In this document: in pieces, positions 32,405-44,429 of the stretch | Numbering within the stretch: position 1 is the stretch's first letter | Layout: every line of letters starts with the position of its first letter | Origin: Corbicula japonica | Lineage: Eukaryota > Mollusca > Bivalvia > Venerida > Cyrenidae | Assembly: GCA_038501625.1 (NCBI GenBank) | Contig: JAZAYU010000125.1 | Span: forward strand, 1,096,243 to 1,160,242 | Reading direction: 5' to 3' | DNA: 64,000 nt | Program-made: the position numbers and the translations under genes | The notes under the pieces: generated by a model | Database searches by the model: none | Seen by the model: the letters and a program-made list of their open reading frames with translations, nothing else | Told to the model about the DNA's origin: nothing

Positions 32405-32608
32405 AAAAGCCCTCCATATATACGCATTTTTATGCATGTGCAACCAGTGTACATTGTAGATCCAGATCAGCTGGCACATCTGTGCCGTCTCATCAGGATC
32501 TGCACTGGTTGCATTTTGGTCAGAAATAACCTAATGACTCAAAAAGCGAACAGTTTAGAACTTGATCAGACGGCACAATAAAGATGTGTCTATGGAGGAA
32601 AGGGTTAA
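32405..32608. mobile_element. MITE-A copy
   Basis: Left end worn (AAGCCCTCCATATATACGC), right end intact (GGAGGAAAGGGTTAA at 32608). Confidence 0.65.
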
Positions 32609-33418
32609 AATAGTTATACCAGTTTTGCATCAAGGTGACGATTTATAATAAATTCATCAAACAGATGAAAGTCCCTAGTGATTTTATGTTTTTTTCCCCA
32701 AAGCAGCGCAACTGAATTCCAACAGCACATTTCACCCTCAGAACTCTTTGATGTTTTTATGCTTACCATTTATCATGAATTATAAATATTCTGGGTAAAT
32801 AAAAATTAATAATCATAAATGCATTGCTTTAGAACTGTAAATTATCATTATAGGATATAATATTACTTCACTAGTTAACTCACAAATGGGTCACCCGATT
32901 TACCGAAATCGACCCAATTACCGAAATCTACCCAAATCGACTGGGAATTACCGAAATCAACTTTATAAATTCATTTTTCCCAGTTATTAATGATTATTTT
33001 TATAATAATCGTGATTATATAATGAATGTTCATTTAAATAAAGATGATTCAATTCAGAAATTTGATTTGAAATTGTAACATATAACGTTGTATGCCACAA
33101 ACCGAAATCAGCGTGTAAAGTTCACATTTATATCTTAAATATTGCATTAATCTTAAATGAATTGTTATAAATAAAAAATATGTTAATATTGACATCTTAA
33201 TACGTTTTTAATTTATTAAATTTTGAAAACTTGCTGGAAAAAAATAAGCAGGCGAATATCCGAAAGCAGGTCGCAAAGAGATACCGAACTACAGAAAGCG
33301 ACTTTATGAATTCATGTTTCCCTGTTATAAGTGATATCTTTTTTATTAATTGTGATAATATAATGAATGTTCATTAAAATGTAGATGTTTAAATTCAGAA
33401 ATTTCATTTGAAATTGTA

Positions 33419-35530
33419 ACAAGAGGGCCATGATGGCCCTGAATCGCTCACCTGAGTATGAAACTCAAGTTATTAACCAGAAACTGAATTTTTATTTTTA
33501 GCAACAGTGACCTTGACCTTGATCACACACACGTGGGTAGCAATCCCAATTTGTCTCTTGTTATAAGCTACCCATATACCAAGTTTGGAGTCAATATGCC
33601 AAAGCAAACTCAAGTTATTAAGTGGAAACTGAATTTCTATTTTTAGCAACAGTGACATTAACCTTGATCAGAGACACCTGGGTAGCAATCCCAAGCTGCC
33701 TCTTGATATAAGCTACTCATACACCAAGTGTGGAGTCAAAAAACCAAAGCAAACTCAAGTTATCAAGTGGAAACTGAATTTCTATTTTTAGCAACGGTGA
33801 CCTTGACCTTGATCACAGACACCTGGGTAGCAACCCCAAGCTGCCTCTAGATAAAAGCTATCCATATACCAAGTTTGGAGTCAATAGGCCAAAGCAATCT
33901 CAAGTAATTAAGTAGAAACTGCATTTCTATTTTTAGTAACAGTGACCTTGACCTTAATCACAGACACCTGGGTAGCAACCCCAAGTTGCCTTTTGATATA
34001 AGCTACCCATACCAGGGGTTTTCCTAGCCTTTCTGAGGGTCTGGAAAACGGACCCTTTCCCAAAGCAAACGGACCCTTTCCCAATCCGAAATTTCTTCCA
34101 TTTTTCCCAATTGAATCCACAGATAATTTTCAAAACATAAGAAACAGTGTTAACTTTCGCTTTACGTTGTAAACAACAACTGACTGCTTTATCTCGCACT
34201 ATGCATGTGATGTCACAACCAGGTGTAAATTTCGCTAATCCTGGATAAATTTACACTACTCTAGACTACCTATATTTCACAACAATCGGTACAATCTTAT
34301 CGCAATATTATGCCACAGCGTGATAACACAAACTGTCAAAATTGTGTCTTTGACAATTAAAAAGGTGTATATTTAGCCGTTTGTCGGCACTTAATTAATT
34401 TTTGACGATAAGTGATTAGGTAAATTCATTGCCAATGCAATGATAGAATCAATTAGTTCACAGTTGTTACTTTAATCGAGTTATTCCAAATTATATATCT
34501 TACAGTACTGACATTCAAGTGCAAGTTTTGTTTGTGCTATTTATAATATAATGATTTCAAAATTCCCAAAACTTAAATTTTTGTCGATAAAAATTCCCGA
34601 AATGAAACATTTCACGCGCTAAAATTTCCCAATTCTGGCCAGGGTCCTTTTCCCAAAATGGCTAGGAAAACCCCTGCATACATCAAGTTTAGAGTCAATA
34701 TGCCGAAGCAAACTCAAGTTATTAAGCAGAAACTGAATTTCTATTTTTAGCAACAGTGACCTTGACCTTGATCACAGACATCTGGGTAGCAACCCCAAGC
34801 TGCCTTTTGATATAAGCTACCCATACACCAAGTTTGGAGTCAATAGGCCTAAGCAAACTCAAGTAATTGAGCAAAGACCGAATTTCTATTTTTAGCAACA
34901 GCGACCTTGACCTTGATCACAGACACCTGGGTAGCAACCCCAAGCTGCCTTTTGATATAAGCTACCCATACACCAAGTTTGGAGTCAATAGGCCTAAGCA
35001 AACTCAAGTAATTGAGCAAAGACTGAATTTCTATTTTTAGCAATAGTGACCTTGACCTTGATCACAGACACCTGGGTAGCAACCCCAAGCTGCCTTTTGA
35101 TATAAGCTACCCATACACCAAGTTTGGAGTCAATAGGCCTAAGCAAACTCAAGTTATTGAGCAAAGACTGAATTTCTATTTTTAGCAATAGTGACCTTGA
35201 CCTTGATCACAGACACCTGGGTAGCAACCCCAAGCTGCCGTTTGATATAAGTTACCCATACACCAAGTTTGGAGTCAATAACCCTAAGCAAACTCAAGTA
35301 ATTGAGCAAAGACTGAATTTCTATTTTTAGCAGCAGTGACCTTGACCTTGATCCTGTGGTCATGATTTGAACAACTTTTGTAGACATCAGTGCCAGGATG
35401 CTTCAGGACAAATTTGGTTAAAATCCATCAAGTGGTTTCAGAGGAGATGTTGTTAAAAGGAAATTGTTGACGGACGCCGGACAAAGACGGGTCACAATAG
35501 CTCACCATGAGCCTATGGCTCAGGTGAGCT
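33419..35530. mobile_element. Pearl-like tandem-core element C, nested
   Basis: Left end AAGAGGGCCATGATGGCCCT and CGCTCACCTGAGT; right end GCTCACCATGAGCC..GGCTCAGGTGAGCTA. Core: about nine units of roughly 145 bp with AGTGACCTTGACCTTGATCA and CCAAGTTTGGAGTCAATA, in the same family as the first block of element A. It ends with GACGGACGCCGGAC. It is inserted in the left inverted arm of the mutator-like element. Confidence 0.78.
34013..34676. mobile_element. hAT-like element, 664 bp, nested in element C
   Basis: Perfect 17-bp inverted ends CAGGGGTTTTCCTAGCC and GGCTAGGAAAACCCCTG, flanked by CATAC (34008 and 34677). Neighbouring core repeats show the empty site (CTACCCATACACCAAG). No coding capacity recognised. 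Confidence 0.85.
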
Positions 35531-38427
35531 AAAAATGAACTTAAATATGCGTACTAACATATTACGTCACATACCAAATTCACAAAGAGATTCTGAACGC
35601 TATTTAAACTAACCGAAAAGCGTTCTCTTAAAGTGTTTTTTAATTGTCATTAGAGATTAAATGGTGATTTATTGTTTATTAGGGCAATTCCATTATTACG
35701 TGTACGGGGAGAGGGGATGGCACGTTTTTAAAGACCCCAGCACCTAGAATTATTTATTAATTGTCAAACCCAGCAGCGAGAATTACGAATTTTACAATGT
35801 ACACTTTACACCCATCTTTATTTTTTGTTCAATTTCCACTGGAAAACATCGAACCAATACTACAAAACAACGGTTTTTAATCAAAATTACAACTTCTTTA
35901 TCGATTCACCCCAAATGCAGGATGTTAACATGTGTATTTTAAGTGAAATCCTCTCAAATATATTGGCGGCAGTGCACCTTTTTTCGGACAACCCAGATTT
36001 CAGAAGATGTCATTTTTTCAGTTCGACAAATTAATTAAACCGCTTTATGACATTCCCTTCTCAATTAAAAATAAATCTTTGAAAGACCGATCAGTTTTTC
36101 ACAAATGAACGTCCGGTAAAAAAAGGTGTTATTTCAAATTCACAACATTTGCTCAATCAAATGGCTATTTAATGGCAATATAGCAGCCCTCATCTCACTG
36201 CAATTTTAGCAAATGCATCGTTAAATTTTAATGAAATGCATTGTAATTCTTTATTAGTTTATTTTAGTTAGAGTCCCAATTGTGAAAACATATGGCCTAC
36301 AATCAAACTCTGAAATAATATGATTTTGATGTCTGGATATTTGGCGGTAAAAAAAATGATTTGCACAAAATGCACGCTTTTTGTTCGCCCCATACATCAT
36401 CAACATATGACGTACAATTAAACGATAACAATACGTCAGACATGCAGTGAAATGCTTGATTTGCACAAAATACACGCTTCTTGCGCGCTGCATGTAGAAA
36501 GTTTTCGACGTGGGTGGTAAAATCTGTTTTATTTCTGGTCTAGCAATGTTTCACATGAATGGCACGCTAAATAGCATTAAATTAATTAACAAATGTAACA
36601 AGAACTTTACGTCTTGTTTTGAAAATGCACAATTTAAATTAAGACTGTCACATCCTCTCCGCAACGAAAAGGCTTTCAGCAATCAAAAATTAAAATCGAA
36701 TAATGTACGAACTTTAACATCAGATTATACCTGTTGTGATCTTTGACATTTTTACTGTTGTTTTTTTTTTGAGCTTCCACATTAATGTACAGCACAAGCG
36801 AATTGAAGCATTTTATTACCATTCGTTTCGTCTAAATATAATAATACGGCGATATCAAGTTTGGAAAAAGTGAGCTCCCTTTGACTTAACGACAATAGGC
36901 ACTTTCTCGTTAGTCAAGAACAGGTTACCTCCCTTGACATAGTATGATTCTTTTATTCTGTTTATACTGAACAAATATCCAATGTTACTCTTAAAAGTTA
37001 ATAATTTCATAGTATTACACAGCATTGAATTTATATGAGCGTGAGTATATTACATATTGGTTTGAAAAGTTTCATTTCTAAACGAACTACTTACCGAATA
37101 CGCACGCATGTTCCAAACACAAAGCAAATCAATAGCTCATATCCTTTGCATCTTACTCAGATATTTAAATTAATGCGGATTGAATTGCAATTAATGTTTA
37201 TTGAATTGCGAAAGATAGCTTCGGTCGCACGTGAGGATACATGACCGGAGATTCTTTTTCTGCTAGCTTTCTGTATCTTTCGGGGCACGCTTACAGATAT
37301 TCGCTCATCAATTATATGAGCAATCTTTCTAAAAACATAAACATTAAAGTATTTAGGAGTTTGTATGACTATAATAATTATTATTGAATAATAACAATAT
37401 AATTACAGACTAACGCTAGATATAAACATGAATTTTTTTTTTGCGATTTCGGTATGCGACATGCAACGTTAACTACAAGTCCGCACATAAACCATCTTTT
37501 TGTCGATTTCAAATAAAAATGTTGTATTAACAAATCAATAATTTCTAATGATCTTGCATGATATTATCACACTGACTAAAAATAAATATTCAATATTGTA
37601 CATTTATATCCATTTATTAAAGATTCATGCTATATTTAGGATGTAAATATGTAGTTTACAAGCCGATTTCGGTATGTGACATATATGTTAGTACGCATAT
37701 CTACAGTCAATTTTGCAATTTCAAATGACATTACTTAATTAAATCATCTTTATTTCAATGAACATTCTTTTTATAATCCCAATTAATAAAAAAGGAACTG
37801 ATAACTGGGGAAAATGAATTTGAAAAGTCGCTTTCGGTAGTTCGGTATCTCTTTGCGACCCACTTTCGGATATTCGCTCGCTTACTTTTTGAGCAAGTTT
37901 TATGAAAATTTAATAAATAAATACGTATTAAGATGTCAGTATGAACATATTTTTGATTTAAAACAATTTATCTAAGATTTACGCCATATTTAAGATATAA
38001 ATAGGAAGTTTAACCGCCGATTTCGGTTTGTGGTATACAACATAATATGTTAGTACACAAACCTAAGGTCATTTTTTTCAATTTCAAATCAAATTTCAGA
38101 ATTGAATCATCTTTATTTTAATGAACATTCATTGTATAATCACAATTATTATAAAAATAATCATTAATAACTGGGAAAAATGAATTTATAAAGTCGATTT
38201 CGGTAATTCCCAGTCGATTTGGGTAGATTTCGGTAGTTGGGTCGATTTCGGTAAATCGGGTGACCGCTCACAAATTATGTATTTGCATGTGTCCCATAAA
38301 ATGGTGAAGCTTACTTGGTAAAATATCTTTTACTGGTAAAAACAAAATAACCTGAATTTCGTCTGATTCTTTTTTATCTAATCCATAACCTTATCTTTCA
38401 ATTTGTCTTTTCAGCAATGACTCCCAT

Positions 38428-38640
38428 GTACACCTTAACTCCTTATATAGGGTTTAATTGCATGTGCCAACAGTGTAGATCCAGATCAGCTGGGACATCC
38501 GCACCATCTGATCAGGATCTACATTCTTTGCTTCTTAGTCGGAATGAATCCAAAAGCAAATAGTGTAGATCTTGATCAGATAGCATGATCTGGATCTTCA
38601 CTGTTAACCGGCATATCACATCGAATTAAGAGTCAAATCT
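38428..38640. repeat. Degenerate MITE-A copy
   Basis: Modules GTAGATCCAGATCAGC and CATGATCTGGATCTTCACTG are present; the terminal CCCTTTCC is not. Confidence 0.55.
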
Positions 38641-39018
38641 GTCTTCACAGCTATAACTTAACATTACCGTATTTGTCCCATCTAGCGCCCATGCTGCAAT
38701 AACCACCCACCATATGTGCAAATGACTTACAAATGATTTATAATCATGAGTTAACATAGCTATGTAATCAATAACATGTTTAGAACATTGTATGTTTTTT
38801 TCCATTTTGGTTCGGCATGTACCGATTTTTTTATTTGCAAAAAGCTATTTTTGGTTTCGGCTTTGCTTTCGATTAACAAACGATAAAATGCATTTTCTGA
38901 TTATTCTGTAAGCTTCAACCTAGTTCCCATTTACAGAAAAAATTCTTCAATTAACTGGAAACCATAAAATAAAGCAAGTTATTTTCAAATGTTGAAACCA
39001 CTATGGATAACTCCATAC
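38641..39018. other. Start of intron 1, no feature seen
   Basis: No repeat or exon recognised between the MITE-A trace and exon 1. Confidence 0.5.
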
Positions 39019-39201
39019 CTTAAAGTTACTGCAGGTAATCCAAGCCGCCAGGCCTTCAATAAATGCCTCCCTGTCATCGCATTCCAAAGAGCTTCTAGGA
39101 TCACTGAGGTACCGAGAAAGGACTTCGTAACAAGTCTGACGTTTTTTCGTATCTTGTGTTGTCACATTGGGCAGGAAGTCATTCAACCCGCCAGTTGCCA
39201 T
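39019..39201 (-). CDS. CLASP: CLASP exon 1 (start codon, TOG1 N-terminus)
   Basis: Coding part of 183 nt, 61 residues, from ATG at 39201 to donor TTTAAG|GTATGG. CLASP proteins bind microtubules and are recruited to plus ends and kinetochores, where TOG domains engage tubulin and suppress catastrophe. The protein begins MATGGLNDFLPNV and runs to EAFIEGLAAWITCSNFK. Human CLASP1 has a WVNSSNYK motif and the fly orthologue LIDGLMPWLTGSHFK at this point, so the register is clear. The start context CCAAGATGG has A at -3 and G at +4. The exon ends in phase 0. A spliced 5' UTR is possible because AG precedes the ATG. The first 235 residues are all TOG1, as in alpha-type CLASP isoforms; the remainder of the gene is off the left edge. 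Confidence 0.93.
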
Positions 39202-39409
39202 CTTGGTTAGTTCAGTAATTCAAAAAAGTTCTTTTTGATGTTGGACTGTGAATAGTACCAGTAAAAATGCAAGACTGGTAGCACCTTGGATGTTATTGTC
39301 AAACGTGATGAGCAACTTACATCATCTCAAACCTAAAATAGTTATAACAATTCGATACATATACAGATTTTTTTAAGACTTTGATATTTACAAACCTTGA
39401 AAGTTGATA

Positions 39410-39550
39410 ACTCTTTACTCCAATGGAAATGGATGTTATTGCATTTGCGAATAGTTAAGATCCAGATCTGATCAGCTGACACAATTGTGCCATCTGATAA
39501 GGATCTACAAATATTGTTCACTTTTTAATTTGTTAGATTATTTCTGACTA
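39410..39550. repeat. Last MITE-A trace in the window
   Basis: AACTCTTTACTCC followed by AAGATCCAGATC and CTGATAAGGATCTAC. No copy was seen to the right of this point. Confidence 0.5.
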
Positions 39551-40216
39551 ATAGCTATTAAATAAACAAGGCTTAATCTGAATAGAAGAGATTCCGAGTG
39601 AAAAACTCAGTGGATTTTGATAATAAATTTGGATTTTCTCCACTTATAGGCAGATTTTTGTTTAGTTACTGGTGTCATTGGAAAGATAAATCAAGGAACT
39701 ATTAACAGCATTCAATTTTTGTTCATTCATTAAATTCTGTCTTTGAAATCAATGTGAAACTTTGTAAGATGTATTTTTGTCTTTGCCCAAGAGGTCTGTT
39801 TAGCCTATATAGCCTTGCTATGTGGGCCAGGAAAGGCTTAACAGGTGTCTGTCACTGTGGACTATTCTGCCGAACGGAAGATCTCTGCCTTTCCTTATAC
39901 AGCACAAGTCTGCAGTCAACATGGTCCAATGCCTTTAAGCTTGGATGACTCATCTTAAAAATTTCTGTTAACACTTAAATATATTAATCGCAAAAAGTGA
40001 CAAAAAATTAAATACCTAAAGTTTAAACCTAAACGAAGCTTGACCTGTCAAAACATTTGCAATAAACCAAGGTTTCGAACTATAAATCACCAATCCTACC
40101 AAAACAGTTTTGTATGTAATCTGATGGTTCAACAATGTTTTGACAAGTGTACATTAGTTTCTTTAGTTAGCATATTATTACTGAAAGATAACGACCAAAT
40201 AATATCACAGCCCTAC

Positions 40217-40241
40217 CGATTTCTGCCACAGTAGCGGCCAT
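40217..40241 (-). CDS. Possible upstream first exon
   Basis: An ATG in strong context (ATCATGG) opens a short frame MAATVAEI and reaches the donor-like ATCG|GTAGGG. A palindromic TGACGTCA lies about 20 bp upstream (40259 to 40266), as in CREB/ATF-type promoters. Joined to the AG just before the CLASP start it would not stay in frame, so it could only be 5' UTR or uORF of CLASP, or the start of another minus-strand transcript. Weak evidence. Confidence 0.25.
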
Positions 40242-40258
40242 GATGAATTTCAAATACA

Positions 40259-40266
40259 TGACGTCA
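40259..40266. promoter_or_regulatory. TGACGTCA (CRE-type) site
   Basis: A full palindromic CRE 1.06 kb upstream of the CLASP start codon, next to the possible first exon. CRE palindromes often lie in core promoters; function here is inferred only. Confidence 0.3.
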
Positions 40267-40493
40267 TGGATAAAGCTAGAAACTGAGCACCGTAACGGTA
40301 CGTACAGTGTTTTTTTTTTGCGAACAGTACTCTTTTCTATTGTTCTTTCAGTTGAAAAAGCCACTTTTTATATATTTTAACAATAAAAAGATAAAGAAAC
40401 TTATTTTACATATCAATACTACATTATCACATTATTCAAAGTTGTACAAAATGTTGTCAACTGTGTGATTGACAATTGTATTACAGGGGCGGA

Positions 40494-42480
40494 TCCAGGA
40501 TTTCAGCAAGTGGGGTTCAACTCAGCGAGTCGTATTTTTAACAGCGTCAATTTGCACCTGAGATAAATTATCAGTTCTTCGGACACTTCCAGGCTTCTCA
40601 ATAATTAATGTTTGTATAATGAATTTTAAGAGTTCTAACTAGTCAACGGGGTCCACGGACCTGTTCCCCCGGAAAATTTTGAAAATTGATATGCCAAGTC
40701 CTGTATTCTGAGGTATTTTATGGGAACTTTATAGCAGGTTTTGAACTACTCCTTCATACTTGATTTTAACTATTTCCTTGTGAGCAGTAGTGATGCAATT
40801 ATAAGCACAGGCCTGCCAAATCTCCGGATTTTATCCGGAATCTCAGGATTTTATGTTACTTCTCCGGATCTCCGGATTTATAGTCAAAATCTCCGGATTT
40901 CTATGAAATTGCAAATAATATAGATTAATTAAACCTAATTTAAAAGTTGTGCAATAAACGTAATAATTATTCTACTGCAGTCGCACATTTCCGGTTTACA
41001 TGTATTACTAGATAACGAGGACGTGGTCAGTTACATGCAGTCTCATGCCTCTGGCACAACTATACAATAACCGCGTGTCATAAACTCAAGAAGGGGCTCG
41101 ATGTTTCACCTGCCTTTATCTTTTTTCACTGCATGTTCATTCTAATATTGTCAAAAGCAGGTCTTAACAGTTAAAACAAGAAGGGTAAAAATAGACAAAA
41201 GTCATTTTAAAACATGTTCTTCAACCATTTCTAACGAAATCGGCAAAAATCATTTATAACATTCTTTGGAGAATATAATTACAAAGAAAACTATCAGAAA
41301 ATCATCATCATCATCATCATCATTATCATCATTTTTGTTCAGTAACAGTCATAATGAACAGCAGAAACAAAACATTAAAACAACAACAACAACAACATAA
41401 GCATCATCATCGTCGTCGTCATCATCATTGACATATTCAGAAAAAAATCTCCGGATTTTTAATGAAGAAGTTTTGGCAGGCCTGTAAGCACTCGGATCCA
41501 AAATCTTCTGCCTCATTATCTGAGTCTAGATATGTTACTTACAATGTTTCAGCTGAATAAGTTGTTAATTAGAGAAAAAACTGCTCGAAGTGGCTAAGTT
41601 CAGGGTTCCCAGTTTCTGGTCAATACTTTCGCCAGTTGGAAAATGTTGAAGACATTCATTAGCTGTGAGATACTTTTGGTTTCCTACTGGACAAAAATAT
41701 CATTATCTTTTGAATCAATTTGCATAAAACAAATTTATGAACGTACGTATGCGCAGAGTCCATAGTAAACTTTTAAAAGTGATGGCTTTACTGTAGACGT
41801 AAAGTAAACACTGTGTATGGAGAAAAAACATCCGATTTCTTTTACTGTCCGAAATTTTAAGTTGACGTGGAAAATCTTTATTGAAGTAAAGAAATTAGAG
41901 GGTTACTTGATTTTTTATGTGTTTTAAACAGCTTCATGATAATTTTTATTCAAAAGTCATTTCTTTCTTGTATCGCAAATAAAAGCATAAGAATGAATGT
42001 TACATTTTATATCATGAACAGACTCTAACTGCGAATTTTAAAAAGTTGCAAAAGGTCCTGTGATATATCAAATGCCCATGACGATAGATTGGCGGACGCA
42101 AGAAACATGCAATACCATGTTTTCCGTTGATTAACAAATGACTACTTTGTTCTTTTGATACAAATTTAAGCAGATTTGTCACATACAGTGGCAAGTGTGC
42201 AGGGGTGCGAAGTTGTTTATTGGCGATACACCGGCTAGAATTGAGAGCAAGTAATATGCGTGAAGTCCAAATTTTGACACTCGAGACCATCACAGAGGCC
42301 ACATTTTTGTCGTCAAATGAAACAATTTTGCATCATACTTATTGTCCATTTTTTGATGGAAACCAATAATATTGATTCGTATCCACAAACTTTAACCTCG
42401 AACCGCGGCCCGGGACAAAATCGGGGAAATTAGGGGTGTTCGGACGAACCCCCCGACCCCCCCCCCTGGATCCGCCACTG
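40494..42480. mobile_element. hAT-like element, 1987 bp
   Basis: Ends CAGGGGCGGATCCAGG and CCTGGATCCGCCACTG form an inverted repeat with one change, flanked by TATTA (40489 and 42481). The CAGTGGCGGATCCAGG end is typical of hAT elements in animals. It carries no recognisable transposase and contains a second element (40808 to 41484). Confidence 0.8.
40808..41484. mobile_element. hAT-like element, 677 bp, nested
   Basis: Inverted ends CAGGCCTGCCAAA and TTTTGGCAGGCCTG, flanked by TAAGCA (40802 and 41485). Beneath both ends are TCTCCGGATTT repeats. Interior ATC and AAC microsatellites lie at 41303 to 41430. Confidence 0.8.
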
Positions 42481-42549
42481 TATTACTTTATGAATTTATA
42501 GTTTAAGAAGTATTTATTTACTAATAGGCAAAATCTTAATTCTTAAATC

Positions 42550-42645
42550 TCCTCTCCGTTCTCCCAACCTCCCTCTCCTCTCCTCTACTCTCCTCTCCAT
42601 CCCCTCTTCTCCCCCCTCCCCTCTACTCGCCTCTCTACTCTTTAC
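42550..42645. repeat. CT-rich polypyrimidine tract
   Basis: Nearly pure CTCTCC / CCCCTC on the plus strand for about 95 bp. Such tracts can form triplex DNA. It lies just right of the hAT-like element. Confidence 0.8.
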
Positions 42646-42954
42646 ATCTGATGTTCTGTACGGTTCTGTTCTGCTAAACATGTAGACACTTGACTGTTTT
42701 ACTGCGCATGTCTGTACTTCATCAGACAAGCATATTTCATATTTTCTGATAACGACGGAGAAAGAGTCTAGGTAAACACATGTTTGAATTATTTTTAGGT
42801 GCCCGTCAATGCCAAATAAACGTCGAACAAAAAGTTAAGTGAAATTAAAATTAAGATAACGTTATGAAGACAGTGTGTGGCTTAAAAGTAGGTAAAACAC
42901 TTAAACGACACGTTTGTCAAGATATAGCACAGCTTTCCAGAAGTTCCTAAGATC

Positions 42955-43045
42955 ACGGTTCAAATTTATAAAACTAAGATTGGAGACCAGTCTCAAATTT
43001 CAAGCATCTGACTGACTGAAATGGTAACCAGTCTTTGAACTCGGT
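42955..43045. repeat. FB-B family half element
   Basis: TTATAAAACTAAGATTGGAG and CAAGCATCTGACTGACTGAA match the left arm of the element at 6915. The right arm is missing. Confidence 0.55.
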
Positions 43046-43313
43046 TTCTCAGTTACAGATGCTGGAAGGTGGTACCAAAGAATAAAGATACGTGGAAAGA
43101 ACATCTATATAAAATATTTATTTGATGTATGAACTGGCCATGTACGTGTATGGCGGTTTCTATCTCGTGGGTCGCTGAAATACTGTCGTGTAAGGGCTGC
43201 ACTGAACCAAATGTTGAGTGCCCTGTGGTAGTTCACAAAATGACGATAAAATAAGCAATGACAAGGTATACGTTTTATTTTTCCAGTTTATATACATACC
43301 GTTCGGTATACTT
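43046..43313. other. Intergenic, nothing recognised
   Basis: No feature beyond a short inverted GGTATAC pair near 43268 and 43305. Confidence 0.4.
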
Positions 43314-43323
43314 GGATCATATG

Positions 43324-43396
43324 CACTCGGATCACGCTTCGGTGATTCTACGTGTATATCCGAAGCTTGCCGGAGATCGCCGAGTTGATACGATTG
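43324..43396. mobile_element. Short unit SU-70, copy 1
   Basis: A 73-bp stretch between perfect 10-bp direct repeats GGATCATATG (43314 and 43397). Its last 70 bp are identical to the unit at 48378 to 48447. It can fold: ACTCGG pairs with CCGAGT and GCTTCGG with CCGAAGC. No poly-A tail or inverted ends. Confidence 0.65.
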
Positions 43397-43406
43397 GGAT
43401 CATATG

Positions 43407-44429
43407 ATGAAAAATCGATTCTGCGATTGCTTGCTTACGTTTTGGCTAGCGAGTCTGTTTGATAGTGTAAAAACAGGAATCGTCTAGAAACTAAAATGAC
43501 CGTATAGTATTTTTTTTTCAAAATAAAAGAGAGGACAACAACTGTTTTTGATCATTTATTCTCTTGTGGTTTTGTTGTGTATGTAATAACGAATTGCCAT
43601 TAATTGCCTATTTTTCATGTTACAACGGAACAATAATTATGTTTTAAGAAAATGCGATCGAAGCAAAGTTGCAGGTACCCTTAATATTCCTCTGATTATT
43701 AGAGGATGTCTTGTACAGCCGTTGGATGCTCTAGGGGAAAACGTGTCATTTCTAAAAAGAAATAAGCGAATACATTAAAAAAGTTTTATATGTTTGTGTG
43801 CTTTTCCATGCAACATTGTTAAGCTGATGGGTGGGTTGGAGTTATTTCACTAAGACCACTTGTGCTTGTTTTGTGATATGACAACCTGTTGGGGCAAGTG
43901 GGAGGTTGGTGCACGGCCTAGAACCTGGATTTAAACCCCATGTGGCAATTTGTTTTGCCAATGACCGTTCCAAGGCGGTATACCCAAAGGTTCTCTTTTT
44001 CGTTAATTGTTTGTGGCGTCTTATATGAATTGACATACTTACAATATTCTTGTTCTCACTCTTCCTCTCTTCTTTTCGCTGCGTGGTGAGGCTGTGTTTC
44101 GAGAGTGTGGCGATTCCTGATATGCTTATTTCACATTTGTATAATTCTCATTTGCCTTAATTTGCGACTTTTAGCTGATTTCTTACTTAAATTGTTGCTG
44201 TTTTTTAGACTTTAGATACCTTAACTTTTTCATGATGTAAAACCAACACAGTGAAATAAAATGCTTGTTATAAACCATTTTTCTAAATAGTGAAGAAAAA
44301 TATGTCAAAAATATACGGGGATCCTGATTATGGTTTAATTATAAGAAAGTCCCCGGACACGACAAAAATGAAAATATTGCAGTCTTAATATGTTGTATAG
44401 TGTAAAGCGGATACATGTGTCGATGGTCA
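43407..44429. other. Intergenic, one possible decayed SINE
   Basis: At 43870 to 44030 the sequence GCACGGCCTAGAAC and GGATTTAAACCCC resembles a worn promoter B box of a tRNA-derived SINE. Not convincing. Nothing else seen. Confidence 0.3.

Larger units (their letters stand above)
32888..38266. mobile_element. 5.4-kb mutator-like element with long inverted ends
   Basis: The ends GGTCACCCGATTTACCGAAA and the complement TTTCGGTAAATCGGGTGACC are flanked by CTCACAAAT (32879 and 38267), a 9-bp duplication. Inverted similarity runs inward about 530 bp on each side (to 33418 and from about 37735). The arms contain repeated blocks with CGATTTCGGT and AGTTCGGTATCTCTTTGCGA-type motifs; further diverged blocks occur near 37240 to 37680. 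Long inverted ends and 9-bp duplications fit mutator-like elements. No transposase frame was found, so it is non-autonomous. It sits in CLASP intron 1. Confidence 0.7.

Noticed and set aside
43327..43396. Hammerhead ribozyme in the 70-bp unit
   Set aside because: The size fits, and such ribozymes occur in bivalve retrozymes, but the CTGATGA core is absent on both strands.
43870..44030. SINE at 43.9 kb
   Set aside because: One weak B-box-like string; no A box, tail or target duplication.
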